A DNA stretch of 64,000 nucleotides, taken from contig JAUCSD010000001.1 in NCBI GenBank assembly GCA_030445245.1, positions 310,001 through 374,000 on the forward strand. Reading direction: 5' to 3'. The translations under genes and the position numbers were made by a program. The DNA comes from Candidatus Saccharimonadota bacterium. GTDB lineage: Bacteria; Patescibacteriota; Saccharimonadia; Saccharimonadales; Saccharimonadaceae. Below are positions 1 to 6,632 of the stretch, piece after piece. Numbering within the stretch: position 1 is the stretch's first letter; each line of letters begins with the position of its first letter. Under the pieces are notes generated by a model. The model worked only from the letters and a program-made list of their open reading frames with translations. It was not told where the DNA came from and did not search any database.

Positions 1-242
1 GTGCTCTTTGGGTGCGCTCGCTGACGCTCTTTATCGTGCATCGCAAAGTGCTCAATACCTACCGTTATCTTGAACATGCGGCGCACTACGTTATCGCTGC
101 CTTAGCTTTGACACTGCTTCTCGGTATTTTCTTTGAAATTCCCGAAGCACTAGTAGGTCTTGTTGGTATCGGAGTTATCGCCGTGGCTGTCGTCCACTCA
201 AAACGAGATAACGATAAAGATGACGTTGTTTTGTTGAAGTAG
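1..242 (+). CDS. DUF475-type integral membrane protein, C-terminal end only
   Basis: The window opens inside this gene; the reading frame is already open at base 3 and ends at a TAG at 240-242. The visible part has the pattern TLFIVHRKVLNTYRYLEHAAHY, followed by a hydrophobic helix, a short FEIPE link and a second helix, then a charged tail. This matches my memory of the C-terminus of DUF475 proteins, distant relatives of the TerC membrane family whose transported substrate is not settled. The start lies outside the window, so length and signal sequence cannot be judged. It ends 52 bases before tRNA-Trp and is probably transcribed separately from it. Confidence 0.6.
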   Translation, partial: ALWVRSLTLFIVHRKVLNTYRYLEHAAHYVIAALALTLLLGIFFEIPEALVGLVGIGVIAVAVVHSKRDNDKDDVVLLK

Positions 243-272
243 TATTTGCTGCTCACCTCTGGAGTAGTATGG

Positions 273-278
273 TATAAT
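273..278 (+). promoter_or_regulatory. -10 box of the tRNA-Trp promoter
   Basis: A perfect TATAAT lies 16 bases before the mature 5' end of tRNA-Trp, a spacing that would give a short 5' leader to be cut by RNase P. No convincing -35 hexamer is seen at standard distance. Confidence 0.55.
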
Positions 279-294
279 TAAGAGCGTAACGCAT

Positions 295-370
295 AGGGGC
301 ATAGCTCAGTTGGTAGAGCACTGGTCTCCAAAACCAGGTGTCGTAGGTTCGAGTCCTGCTGCCCCTGCCA
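295..370 (+). tRNA. tRNA-Trp (anticodon CCA)
   Basis: A 76-base cloverleaf with acceptor stem AGGGGCA pairing TGCCCCT, a D-arm (AGCTCAGTTGGTAGAGC), anticodon stem CTGGT/ACCAG with CCA at 328-330, T-loop TTCGAGT and an encoded 3' CCA at 368-370. It reads UGG (Trp). Its 3' end and the ten bases after it (AGCATAAGCA) are copied many times downstream, so this gene looks like the anchor or insertion site of the repeat array described below. The matching aminoacyl-tRNA synthetase (trpS) lies at about 45 kb. Confidence 0.97.
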
Positions 371-391
371 AGCATAAGCACAAAAGACTAA

Positions 392-413
392 GATTTCTTC
401 GGAAGTCTTTTTT
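392..413 (+). terminator. Terminator of tRNA-Trp with UUCG tetraloop
   Basis: A six-pair stem, GATTTC/GAAGTC, closes a TTCG loop and is followed by six T. It sits 21 bases after the tRNA CCA. Recognisable variants of this hairpin recur in many downstream repeats, and an almost identical copy lies at 17531. Confidence 0.85.
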
Positions 414-439
414 GTTTGAGATTATATTGTACGAAAATA

Positions 440-503
440 GCCACCGAAGTAGCTCAAGCTGTGTGTTCGATCTTGAACTCCACGGCGTGCTATTTTCGGT
501 GGC
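440..503 (-). terminator. Long hairpin just after the GC-rich gene at 506
   Basis: GCCACCGAA at 440-448 pairs with TTCGGTGGC at 495-503 around a 46-base structured loop. It begins two bases beyond the stop codon of the minus-strand gene. No clear T run follows, so its role as terminator is inferred. A similar CCACCGA/TCGGTGG outer stem follows the GC-rich gene near 30.8 kb. Confidence 0.5.
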
Positions 504-505
504 CG

Positions 506-784
506 TTATGCCACAGGTGCGTTGCGTTTCCGCGGTTTGCGGATAGCAACGATGAGTCCAGCGAGACAGAGGGCCCATGTGATCAGAGCCCATGCCGTTC
601 CCGCATGCCACTGAGGCTCTTCCCATGACGGGTAGTACTCTGTGATGAGCGTGAAGAACGCACCGGCGCCAAGAAGATTGGCGAGCCAGCCCCAAACCGC
701 ACGACCCCGCGTCGCGGATGTGAGCGGAATGAGTAGCATGCCGATCTCCGATAGGATTACCAGGCAAAAAATAGCCGTAGCCAT
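506..784 (-). CDS. Small four-helix membrane protein, GC-rich orphan
   Basis: This 92-residue protein is almost entirely hydrophobic. It has a first helix at residues 3-23, then a hydrophobic second span, a WEEPQWHAG loop, a last helix ending near residue 82 and a basic tail (IRKPRKRNA). A purine-rich site, GAAGGGAAAC, precedes the ATG. The gene is clearly richer in G+C than its neighbours and points towards tRNA-Trp, the opposite way from most genes of the array. It lies between the tRNA and the first repeat, so under the cassette model it would be the most recent arrival. A long hairpin follows its stop. I recognise no family; a helix bundle of unknown function is all that can be said. Confidence 0.65.
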   Translation of the reverse strand: MATAIFCLVILSEIGMLLIPLTSATRGRAVWGWLANLLGAGAFFTLITEYYPSWEEPQWHAGTAWALITWALCLAGLIVAIRKPRKRNAPVA

Positions 785-870
785 TGCGTTTCCCTTCGGC
801 TCCGTATTGTCAATGTGACATTTAATATTATATCATACAATATTGCTTAAGTCAATCATCCAGTAAAATT

Positions 871-941
871 AGTTCGAAGTGCGTCCATGAGGGGCTGCCA
901 AGTATAAGCAGTATAGACGAGTCCCATTTCGGAGACTTTTT
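871..941 (+). repeat. Array repeat R1
   Basis: The 40-base box at 871-910 differs from the array consensus at one position (AGTATAAGCA instead of AGCATAAGCA). A terminator-like hairpin, GTCCC...GGAGAC followed by T5, fills 920-941. The next gene's -10 box starts three bases later. Confidence 0.85.
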
Positions 942-955
942 GTTATTATAGGATT

Positions 956-1495
956 ATGAAACCACGATTCATTTACATGCATGGAAATCAAACGACACAT
1001 TGGTCTTTCGCGTGGGCAAAATGGCTTGAACGTGAATTGAAGACTCTTGGCTACGATACTTTCTTTGAGACAATGCCGGATTCAATCATTGCGAGAAAAG
1101 AGTATTGGCTTCCATTTCTGAAGGATCAAGCAAAAGTCACGGAGGATGATGTAATAATTGGCTGGTCAACCGGAGCGGTTGCGGCAATGAGATATGCAGA
1201 GAACAATAAGATCGCGGGAAGTGTCCTTATCTCCCCGTGTTATACAGACCTTGATGATGAACTTGAGAAACAAAGCGGCTATTATGATAATCCATGGAAT
1301 TGGGAAGCTATAAGATCTAATCAGTCGAGTATTGCGCTCATATACGGTGATGATGATCCGTATATTAAGCAGGCAGAATTTGAAGAAATTGCAGAATATT
1401 TGGAACCAGCCGTTCTTAAAATTACTGGAGGAAAACACTTTATTGAACAAAATGAGTTTCCTGAACTTCTAAGCTATATTCGACAGACGTATTAG
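956..1495 (+). CDS. Alpha/beta hydrolase of the RBBP9/YdeN type
   Basis: A 179-residue serine hydrolase of the small RBBP9/YdeN family. The opening strand FIYMHGN is typical. The nucleophile elbow is GWSTG near residue 70, the acid is in the GDDDP turn near residue 130 and the histidine is in GGKHF near residue 160. Together these give the Ser-Asp-His triad, so it is probably active as an esterase or peptidase; the substrate is unknown. TATTAT at 944-949 ends six bases before the ATG, so the mRNA is probably leaderless. The stop codon is one base from the next repeat, making the gene exactly fill the space between R1 and R2. Confidence 0.85.
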   Translation: MKPRFIYMHGNQTTHWSFAWAKWLERELKTLGYDTFFETMPDSIIARKEYWLPFLKDQAKVTEDDVIIGWSTGAVAAMRYAENNKIAGSVLISPCYTDLDDELEKQSGYYDNPWNWEAIRSNQSSIALIYGDDDPYIKQAEFEEIAEYLEPAVLKITGGKHFIEQNEFPELLSYIRQTY

Positions 1496-1496
1496 A

Positions 1497-1566
1497 AGTT
1501 CGAAGTCGTCCACTAGGGGCTGCCAAGCATAAGCAGTATAGAAAGACCTTTACAAGAAGTCTTTTT
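1497..1566 (+). repeat. Array repeat R2
   Basis: Box at 1497-1535 with one deletion and a CACTAGGGG variant in the middle; the right arm CTGCCAAGCATAAGCA is intact. Terminator AAAGAC...GTCTTT with a T run at 1542-1565. Confidence 0.83.
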
Positions 1567-1674
1567 CATTTTGATTCAATCTATACGAGGTATGATTTCA
1601 GATGAGAATGTCATTCTTGATTAGTCGAAGCCTTACTTTAATAAGAGAATTTCATTTTCTCTAGAACTGTTGTT

Positions 1675-2604
1675 CTATCGTGGATCGGTAAAGTCATAAA
1701 ATTTAATGCTCTCGACTTCCATGCGCCACGTGTCCATGGCGGAGTCAATCTTACCTCCACCACTACCTCCCATTGCGAGATTTAGAATGGCGTAAAATTT
1801 ATTCCCATTGCCGAATGGCCATTCGTCCGGATTCTCAGATGGTTTCCTAACCTCATAGTACGGCGTTCCATCAAGTGTCCAGACGATTCCCGTTGGCGTA
1901 ACTTCTACGCCGTAAGTGTGAAATCCATCTTCACTATCGGGTAGCATGATTCGCTTCTCTTGACTCTTAGCGTGCGTATGAACCGTGGCTTCAATTTGAC
2001 CTGGTGAATTGCCATATGCTTCTAGTATGTCCAGTTCGCCGTCGTGCATATAGAATCTTTCATCAGATTCGTTCCATTTGACATTGCTCGTATATGGATT
2101 ATTCGCAGAAAGCATCCAAAAGGCAGGCCATGTCCCCTTCCCTTCGGGAAGTTTAAGCCTTGCCTCGATCTTACCGTATTCAAATGTGAAGCTATCACGG
2201 GTGTCTATCCAGCCGGAGGTAATCTCATAATGATGAGCAGGGTCATCGGGGTAGGTGTAGGGCTCTCGATGTGCTTCGATGATTAGCCTACCACCTTCTA
2301 TGCGGACATTCTCTCGATTTTTTGTGTACCCTTGCTCCTCCTGATTGTATCCGGGTACGACTGGGTCTGTTTCGTATGTCCAAATGGTTTGATCTATGGG
2401 GCCATCTTGTAGAGTACTGAAGTCTTGTTCCCAGCTAGTTTTGGTTTCAAAATTCCCCTTCGGTTGCTGCACCTCCCCTGTTGTATCAGGCATGGTATCG
2501 CATCCTGTCATCATTCCAAGTGCTACTGCCCCACTCAACCCTAGAGCAAGGCGTAAGAAATCTCGCCTCGATGGTTCGAAGTTTGGTCCAAGTTCTGCGT
2601 TCAT
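1675..2604 (-). CDS. GH16 family beta-glucanase, Tat-exported lipoprotein
   Basis: A glycoside hydrolase family 16 enzyme of 309 residues. The catalytic signature ELDILE gives nucleophile E190, assisting D192 and acid/base E195. Preceding GKIEARLKLP and GTWPAFWML are typical of GH16 laminarinases and lichenases, which cut beta-1,3 or mixed beta-glucans. The N-terminus carries a full twin-arginine motif, SRRDFLRL (residues 12-19), a hydrophobic core and a lipobox MTGC with C35. It should therefore be folded inside, exported by Tat and anchored as a lipoprotein. I chose the ATG at 2604 because CGGAGAACGT precedes it and the signal begins properly; a longer in-frame start upstream would spoil it. 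tatA and tatC lie at 28 kb. The gene faces the tRNA. Confidence 0.88.
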   Translation of the reverse strand: MNAELGPNFEPSRRDFLRLALGLSGAVALGMMTGCDTMPDTTGEVQQPKGNFETKTSWEQDFSTLQDGPIDQTIWTYETDPVVPGYNQEEQGYTKNRENVRIEGGRLIIEAHREPYTYPDDPAHHYEITSGWIDTRDSFTFEYGKIEARLKLPEGKGTWPAFWMLSANNPYTSNVKWNESDERFYMHDGELDILEAYGNSPGQIEATVHTHAKSQEKRIMLPDSEDGFHTYGVEVTPTGIVWTLDGTPYYEVRKPSENPDEWPFGNGNKFYAILNLAMGGSGGGKIDSAMDTWRMEVESIKFYDFTDPR

Positions 2605-2771
2605 ACGTTCTCCGTTTATTATTATAATAATAAAACATTTCGTAACTTGTTGCAAGTATGTTAACAGTCAGCCGATATGTTATTGGTGTTGATGAGCGTC
2701 AGACAAAGGTGTTACGTATATAGCAGACGATACGGAAGGGTTAACATGGGTAGTTAACTATAGTGTATAAA

Positions 2772-2845
2772 AGTTCTAAGTACGTCCAGTAGGGGCTGCC
2801 AAGCATAAGCATGATTAAAACGGTCTCCATTTCGGAGGCCGTTTT
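2772..2845 (+). repeat. Array repeat R3, long-stem terminator subtype
   Basis: Box 2772-2811 keeps the right arm intact; the left arm has AGTTCTAAGTACGTCC. The terminator (2817-2845) has a long stem AAAACGG.CTCC/GGAG.CCGTTTT, a subtype shared only with R8. Confidence 0.83.
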
Positions 2846-2949
2846 GTTATTACTAGCGCATGGCAACTCACTCCCCTAAATACATATTTAGCATTGAAGG
2901 CCTGGGTGTGAATACTACTAAACCATGCCACAAGGGCTGAGCGGCTCAA

Positions 2950-4035
2950 CTAGCTGCCAATAGGGAGGATCTCGACGGGTGCTTGCATGAATTGGCCGTA
3001 TCGGTTGCCTGCTTGTGTAATATCTGACATTTCCGGGCCATTAAGTGATACAAATGGTATGAGTTGTATCTGAATACCACCCTTGCGAATTATCTTCTTC
3101 CATGTCCCTACTACCTGACCATCCACAACAATAGTCGAGAGGAACATACCATTATTGCCAGGAACAATTTTTGATGAGTGCTGCACCTCAAGTGCAGGTG
3201 TGCGATCTTTATAGCCGAGCATATATTCATCAAATCCTGGAAGTAATAAGGATACGACTCGAGCTGTTGTCTTCTCTGTTGTGTCTGTATGCCAGTACTC
3301 CACGTTATCGATAACAATTTTTCTGATAGTGTCCCTAGCGAGCTCTATACCAAGACGAGAGTCTTTTAGAGTCATTTTTCCCCATCCGGCAAAATCTTTC
3401 AGAGTAGCAGGCCCGTGACTTGTGAAGTAACGTTTTGCAAGAAGTGAGAGTGACTCGTCCCTTCCTTTTTCTTGCGTCGGAGGAATCCATTCTTCGAGGA
3501 GGACAAACGTAGGCTGCTTTCCTTCGTGAGGTCCAAAACAGAGCACGCCTTCTTCAGAAAGATGGAGAAGGATGTGAATACCTCTTTGTCCTGTGGTTGC
3601 AATGCCATTATCATCAAGGAGTCTGCAAAGGGCATCTCTAGTAAGACATTTTCCGCCTGAAAGCGCGTTCTCGATGAGAGATCGACTTTTTCTAAGGACA
3701 GTGTCGTCTAACTCTAATTGTCGTCGTCGCCCTGCTGTACCTGAAATAATTTGTGGAGTGAGAAGCTTAATCATCCAACGAACATCTTCTGCTGCAAGAA
3801 AGTGGAGTGTTCCTCTCATTGGCCAGGTACGAACAATCTCACGATTACTGATGGATTGCTCTATATCTTGTCGCGTAAGCTTTTGTGATCTTAGGCCAAT
3901 AGACCAAAGTGCTCCATTATAATCCTGGGCTTGCATTGCACCCATCCACGAAACAACGTCGCGGGCTGTCGTAAAGTCAGCTTGGATTATATGTTGGTTA
4001 TACAATCTGAGACGAGCTATGTCGGTAAAGTTCAT
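2950..4035 (-). CDS. YcaQ/AlkZ-like winged-helix DNA-binding protein
   Basis: A 361-residue protein of the winged-helix family that includes YcaQ and AlkZ (HTH_42), which are DNA glycosylases acting on interstrand crosslinks and alkylated bases. Visible marks are the N-terminal RLYNQHI...MQAQDYNGALWSIGLR segment, the REIVRTWPMRGTLHFL block near residue 70 and the C-terminal LLLPGFDEYMLGYKDR and VVDGQVVGTWKK segments. The QxQ catalytic motif of AlkZ is not obvious, though MQAQD is similar, so glycosylase activity is only possible. On the minus strand TATACT (4042-4047) is six bases from the ATG, indicating a leaderless mRNA. It faces the tRNA and is the main gene between R3 and R4. Confidence 0.8.
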   Translation of the reverse strand: MNFTDIARLRLYNQHIIQADFTTARDVVSWMGAMQAQDYNGALWSIGLRSQKLTRQDIEQSISNREIVRTWPMRGTLHFLAAEDVRWMIKLLTPQIISGTAGRRRQLELDDTVLRKSRSLIENALSGGKCLTRDALCRLLDDNGIATTGQRGIHILLHLSEEGVLCFGPHEGKQPTFVLLEEWIPPTQEKGRDESLSLLAKRYFTSHGPATLKDFAGWGKMTLKDSRLGIELARDTIRKIVIDNVEYWHTDTTEKTTARVVSLLLPGFDEYMLGYKDRTPALEVQHSSKIVPGNNGMFLSTIVVDGQVVGTWKKIIRKGGIQIQLIPFVSLNGPEMSDITQAGNRYGQFMQAPVEILPIGS

Positions 4036-4070
4036 ATAGGTAGTATAGATGATTAATAGGATTCATCGCG

Positions 4071-4108
4071 AATCTGAGGGAGGAGTGGGATCACCCCTCC
4101 CTCAGATT
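4071..4108. other. Strong GC-rich hairpin between divergent units
   Basis: AATCTGAGGGAGG pairs with CCTCCCTCAGATT almost perfectly, followed on the plus strand by TTTTCTTT. It lies 24 bases upstream of the -10 box of the minus-strand winged-helix gene. As a plus-strand terminator it has no obvious transcript to stop; it could also be a remnant of a lost gene. Confidence 0.5.
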
Positions 4109-4240
4109 TTCTTTACGCTTCGTGATGAAGGTTGTGAAAGAATTCCTGTACGTGTCATAGTTGTGCTAGCTAAAGAGAATGTTCCCAATCCAGTAGTGAG
4201 TAAAATCGCTGTCAATAATCCCGATAAATATATGATTTAA
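4109..4240 (+). pseudogene. Possible tail of a decayed gene
   Basis: An open frame after the hairpin reads like ordinary protein (RDEGCERIPVRVIVV, then LAKENVPNPVV, ending in NPDKYMI) and stops at 4238-4240, eleven bases before repeat R4. There is no promoter or ribosome site, and the apparent start upstream at 4049 would run through the hairpin. I therefore read it as the remaining 3' end of a cassette gene, not a functional ORF. No family is recognised. Confidence 0.25.
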
Positions 4241-4250
4241 TACTATATAA

Positions 4251-4326
4251 AGTTGTGAAGTACGTCCACGAGGGGCTGCCAAGCATAAGTACAATAGACT
4301 AAGACCTCTTCGGAAGTCTTTTTTGT
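4251..4326 (+). repeat. Array repeat R4
   Basis: Box 4251-4291 with an extra base in the left arm (AGTTGTGAAGTACGTCC) and a final AAGTA. The spacer and terminator (ACAATAGACTAAGA, TTCG loop, T6, then GTTTGG) closely copy those of tRNA-Trp. Confidence 0.83.
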
Positions 4327-4371
4327 TTGGTATACTAAATTTAGTAAAACTCACTTCATAGTCAGGATTTC

Positions 4372-5310
4372 ATGAAACCAAAGATTCTAATTACAGACAC
4401 GTTATTCATCACAAAAGCAGACGAGCAAAAAATGCTAGATGCTGGATTTGAGATTGAAAGAATCGAAGACCCTGGTATGGACAATGTTCTCCTGAGAGAA
4501 GCTCTCAAGGATAAGACTGGCTATATTATTGGCGGAACAGAATCTGTTACGGATGAAGTGATCGAATCAGCCGATAATTTAAAGGTCATTACATTTACGG
4601 GTGCGGACTGGGCACATTTTATACCTGGCCATGAACTGGCTACAAAAAAAGGAATTCGGATCACTAATACACCTGGTACTACCATGTTTGCCGTAGCTGA
4701 ATTCACGCTCACCCTTCTTCTTATGATGCTTCGTCGTGCACTTGAGCTCGGGGGTCCAGGAGATGCTGGGTTTATAACAACTAAAAGTCTAGCTAACTCA
4801 CACATTGGCATTATTGGTGTAGGGTATATTGGCACAGAGATGGTGCGTATGTTAACGGCCCTAGGCGCTAAAGTAAGTTACTGGGATCGTAATCGTAATA
4901 CAAGCATTGAAACTCAGTACAATGCCACCTATCTAACCTTAGATGAATTATTTTCTCAATGCGATATTATATCTAACCATGTTTCATCTCAAGCTGGTGA
5001 AATTATAACTGGCGAACTTATTAATAAAACTAAAGAAGATGTTCTTTTCGTCAATACTGGTGCTGGTAATACCTTTAACATGGATGCACTCTATGATAGA
5101 ATCGCCTCTAAAAAAGCTCGTGCTGCGTTTGATGTACATGGTATTAAGGACGTGAGATTTGATGAGCTTCCGTTATCGGATTGGTATGCCACAAATGATA
5201 ATGGTGGTTTTAATACTCGACAAATGCTTGATAAAACAAATGAGATGGCCGTATCATCAATCATTAATGCATTAAAAACGGGTACCGACGAGCACGTAGT
5301 TAATTTATGA
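4372..5310 (+). CDS. D-isomer-specific 2-hydroxyacid dehydrogenase
   Basis: A 312-residue NAD(P)-dependent dehydrogenase of the D-2-hydroxyacid family (lactate, glycerate or phosphoglycerate type). The Rossmann fingerprint IGIIGVGYIGTEM lies near residues 143-155, with the acidic/basic end of the next strand in SYWDRNRN. The substrate-binding helix preceding it (MFAVAEFTLTLLLMMLR) matches the family. The usual catalytic Arg is probably in FVNTGAGNTFNMDAL, where GAG replaces the more common RG, so activity should be treated with care. TATACT at 4330-4335 would give a leader of about 30 bases with CAGGA before the ATG. It is the only gene between R4 and R5. Confidence 0.82.
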   Translation: MKPKILITDTLFITKADEQKMLDAGFEIERIEDPGMDNVLLREALKDKTGYIIGGTESVTDEVIESADNLKVITFTGADWAHFIPGHELATKKGIRITNTPGTTMFAVAEFTLTLLLMMLRRALELGGPGDAGFITTKSLANSHIGIIGVGYIGTEMVRMLTALGAKVSYWDRNRNTSIETQYNATYLTLDELFSQCDIISNHVSSQAGEIITGELINKTKEDVLFVNTGAGNTFNMDALYDRIASKKARAAFDVHGIKDVRFDELPLSDWYATNDNGGFNTRQMLDKTNEMAVSSIINALKTGTDEHVVNL

Positions 5311-5349
5311 GTACACTTTGCATGTAACACGGTATTCTTATTTTTAGAA

Positions 5350-5422
5350 AGTTCGAAGTGCGTCCATGAGGGGCTGCCATAGTGCTTACATTTAAATAGA
5401 CTTCGTTCGCGGAGTCTATTTT
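5350..5422 (+). repeat. Array repeat R5, left arm perfect and right arm lost
   Basis: The first 30 bases (5350-5379, through GGCTGCCA) are identical to the consensus; after CCA the sequence diverges completely (TAGTGCTTACA). A terminator AGACTTC...GGAGTCT and T4 follow at 5398-5422. Confidence 0.8.
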
Positions 5423-5436
5423 GATATAATTTCAAT

Positions 5437-5838
5437 ATGATTCATGTTAAATATAAACTGAAAGAATCTGCCCTACACGGTATTGGTTTATTCAGTGATC
5501 AAGACACTAAACAAGGTGAGCTAATTTATACGGCCAGTCCCCTACTTGATCTTAATATTACGCAACAACAATTCGATGCGCTCAACCAGGAAGAGAAAGA
5601 CGAAGTATTATGGTGGGGATTCTTCGATCAGCCAAGTCGAATGTGGCATGTTGATTTTGATGTCTCTAAATTTATCAATCACTCGTATGATGCCAACGTT
5701 ACTCAGCATAGAGACCACGATGAAGCTTATTTAATTGCCGCTCGAGATGTAACGATGGGAGAAGAACTTACGCAAAATTACCTAGAGTTTGAGGCGCAAG
5801 ATGATCTTACCCGCCGTGGAATTCCGCCTCACTCATAA
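5437..5838 (+). CDS. SET domain protein (putative lysine methyltransferase)
   Basis: A compact 133-residue SET domain. The N-terminal strand KLKESALHGIGLFS, the knot motif INHSYDANV (family NHSxxPN) and GEELTQNY (family GEELTxDY) are all present, so S-adenosylmethionine binding and methyl transfer to a protein lysine are expected; bacterial examples act on ribosomal or histone-like proteins. Pre- and post-SET regions are absent, giving a minimal enzyme. TATAAT at 5425-5430 is six bases from the ATG (leaderless). The TAA stop shares its last base with the start of repeat R6. Confidence 0.85.
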   Translation: MIHVKYKLKESALHGIGLFSDQDTKQGELIYTASPLLDLNITQQQFDALNQEEKDEVLWWGFFDQPSRMWHVDFDVSKFINHSYDANVTQHRDHDEAYLIAARDVTMGEELTQNYLEFEAQDDLTRRGIPPHS

Positions 5839-5910
5839 GTTCGAAGTACGTCCACTAGGGGTTGCCAAGCATAAGCAATATAGAATTAGACTTCGCAATG
5901 AATTCTTTTT
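5838..5910 (+). repeat. Array repeat R6
   Basis: Box 5838-5877 with GTACGTCC, CACTAGGGG and TTGCCA changes; right-arm AGCATAAGCA intact. The terminator is weak: AGAATT/AATTCT followed by T5 (5882-5910). Confidence 0.8.
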
Positions 5911-5943
5911 CATTTACTGTAGTAGATACCAATTATTATGCGG

Positions 5944-5976
5944 TGTTACTCCATGGTTTATAGCCATGGAGTAACA
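5944..5976. other. Perfect 13-bp inverted repeat
   Basis: TGTTACTCCATGG and CCATGGAGTAACA flank the seven bases TTTATAG. It stands where the other units have their promoter, directly after R6. It could be an operator, a terminator or the scar of an element; nothing in the sequence decides. Confidence 0.55.
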
Positions 5977-6013
5977 GCCTTTCTACCTTAAAGAGGACAA
6001 GTCTTAACTTTAG

Positions 6014-6332
6014 TATAACAAGCGTTACCGTGACCATGCATATGCTGACCGCAAACTCGACTGCCATCTTTGCCAGAACAACGCCCGCTATGGAAGTGGG
6101 GATTTTGACTGCAAGTCAACAGTTTCGCGTAAAAGATGTCTGTATGTCTATGAGCATCTGACTTAGCCGTGACTCCTCTCCTCGGGAAGAAAGCAAAACA
6201 CCACGGATAATTGTAGGGTTAACTCCATTGTACGATATTAAAATAAGTCCTATTAAAGACTATAGAAGCGATTACGAGCTTAATAATAAGGATGTATTGG
6301 CTAGGGTTATTGGGCATAAGGACAGTAAATAA
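6014..6332 (+). pseudogene. Decayed cassette between R6 and R7
   Basis: This stretch has no intact gene. One frame (about 6014-6163) reads RDHAYADRKLDCHLCQNNA with later cysteines, resembling a zinc-ribbon fragment, then stops. A second frame (6204-6332) continues with RIIVGLTPLYDIKISP and ends GHKDSK, running into R7. Neither has a start codon or ribosome site. I read this as one or two broken genes separated by frameshifts; the family is not recognised. It is the only gene-poor stretch longer than 300 bases in the array. Confidence 0.35.
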
Positions 6333-6355
6333 AAATTTCTTCGGAAGTCTTTTTG
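6314..6355 (+). repeat. Partial array repeat R7
   Basis: Only the right part survives: GGCATAAGGACAG, then AATTTC TTCG GAAGTC and T5. The same A-rich spacer and hairpin (AATAAAAATTTCTTCGG) occur in R9. The left arm is not recognisable. Confidence 0.6.
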
Positions 6356-6373
6356 TTTTGGTATACTTAAGCT

Positions 6374-6499
6374 ATGAAAAGATTTCTCCGAAGGGTTTGG
6401 CCCAACAGTCTGATTGGTAAAATTATTGTTACTTGGCTATTTGTTGTCGCATTTATTTTGATAGTCGGCTTTATCGTAAGCTTAGTAATATACACTTAA
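6374..6499 (+). CDS. 41-residue single-span membrane peptide
   Basis: A very small gene missed by length cut-offs. The protein begins with a basic stretch (MKRFLRRVWPNS), then one long hydrophobic helix from about residue 14 to residue 40, and ends in YT. TATACT at 6362-6367 is exactly six bases from the ATG, the same architecture as its neighbours, and the gene sits alone between R7 and R8; this placement is the main support for it being real. It could be a membrane-active peptide, a toxin or a regulator of a membrane complex. No family is recognised. Confidence 0.6.
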   Translation: MKRFLRRVWPNSLIGKIIVTWLFVVAFILIVGFIVSLVIYT

Positions 6500-6513
6500 T
6501 ATTCGCGCTCACA

Positions 6514-6586
6514 AGTTCCAAATACGTTCAAGAGGATTACTGAGCATAAGCATGATTAAAACAGTCTTCCACTTTGGGGCTGTTTT
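6514..6586 (+). repeat. Array repeat R8, diverged
   Basis: Box 6514-6552 (AGTTCCAAATACGTTCAAGA, then GCATAAGCA) is about 70 percent conserved. The terminator AAAACAG...CTGTTTT with preceding CATGATT matches the R3 subtype. Confidence 0.75.
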
Positions 6587-6632
6587 GTTACGGGAAAGTT
6601 AATTGGTTAAGAAATCAGGTATACTAACAAAT

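Noticed and set aside
306-767. Open frame antisense to tRNA-Trp and the first cassette gene
   Set aside because: Its end (AAGLEPTTPGFG) is the familiar false translation of a tRNA gene in reverse; no ribosome site, and it covers the real membrane-protein gene.
4049-4240. Intact 63-residue gene starting at 4049
   Set aside because: Its first third runs through a 17-bp hairpin and there is no promoter or ribosome site; kept only as a possible gene tail.
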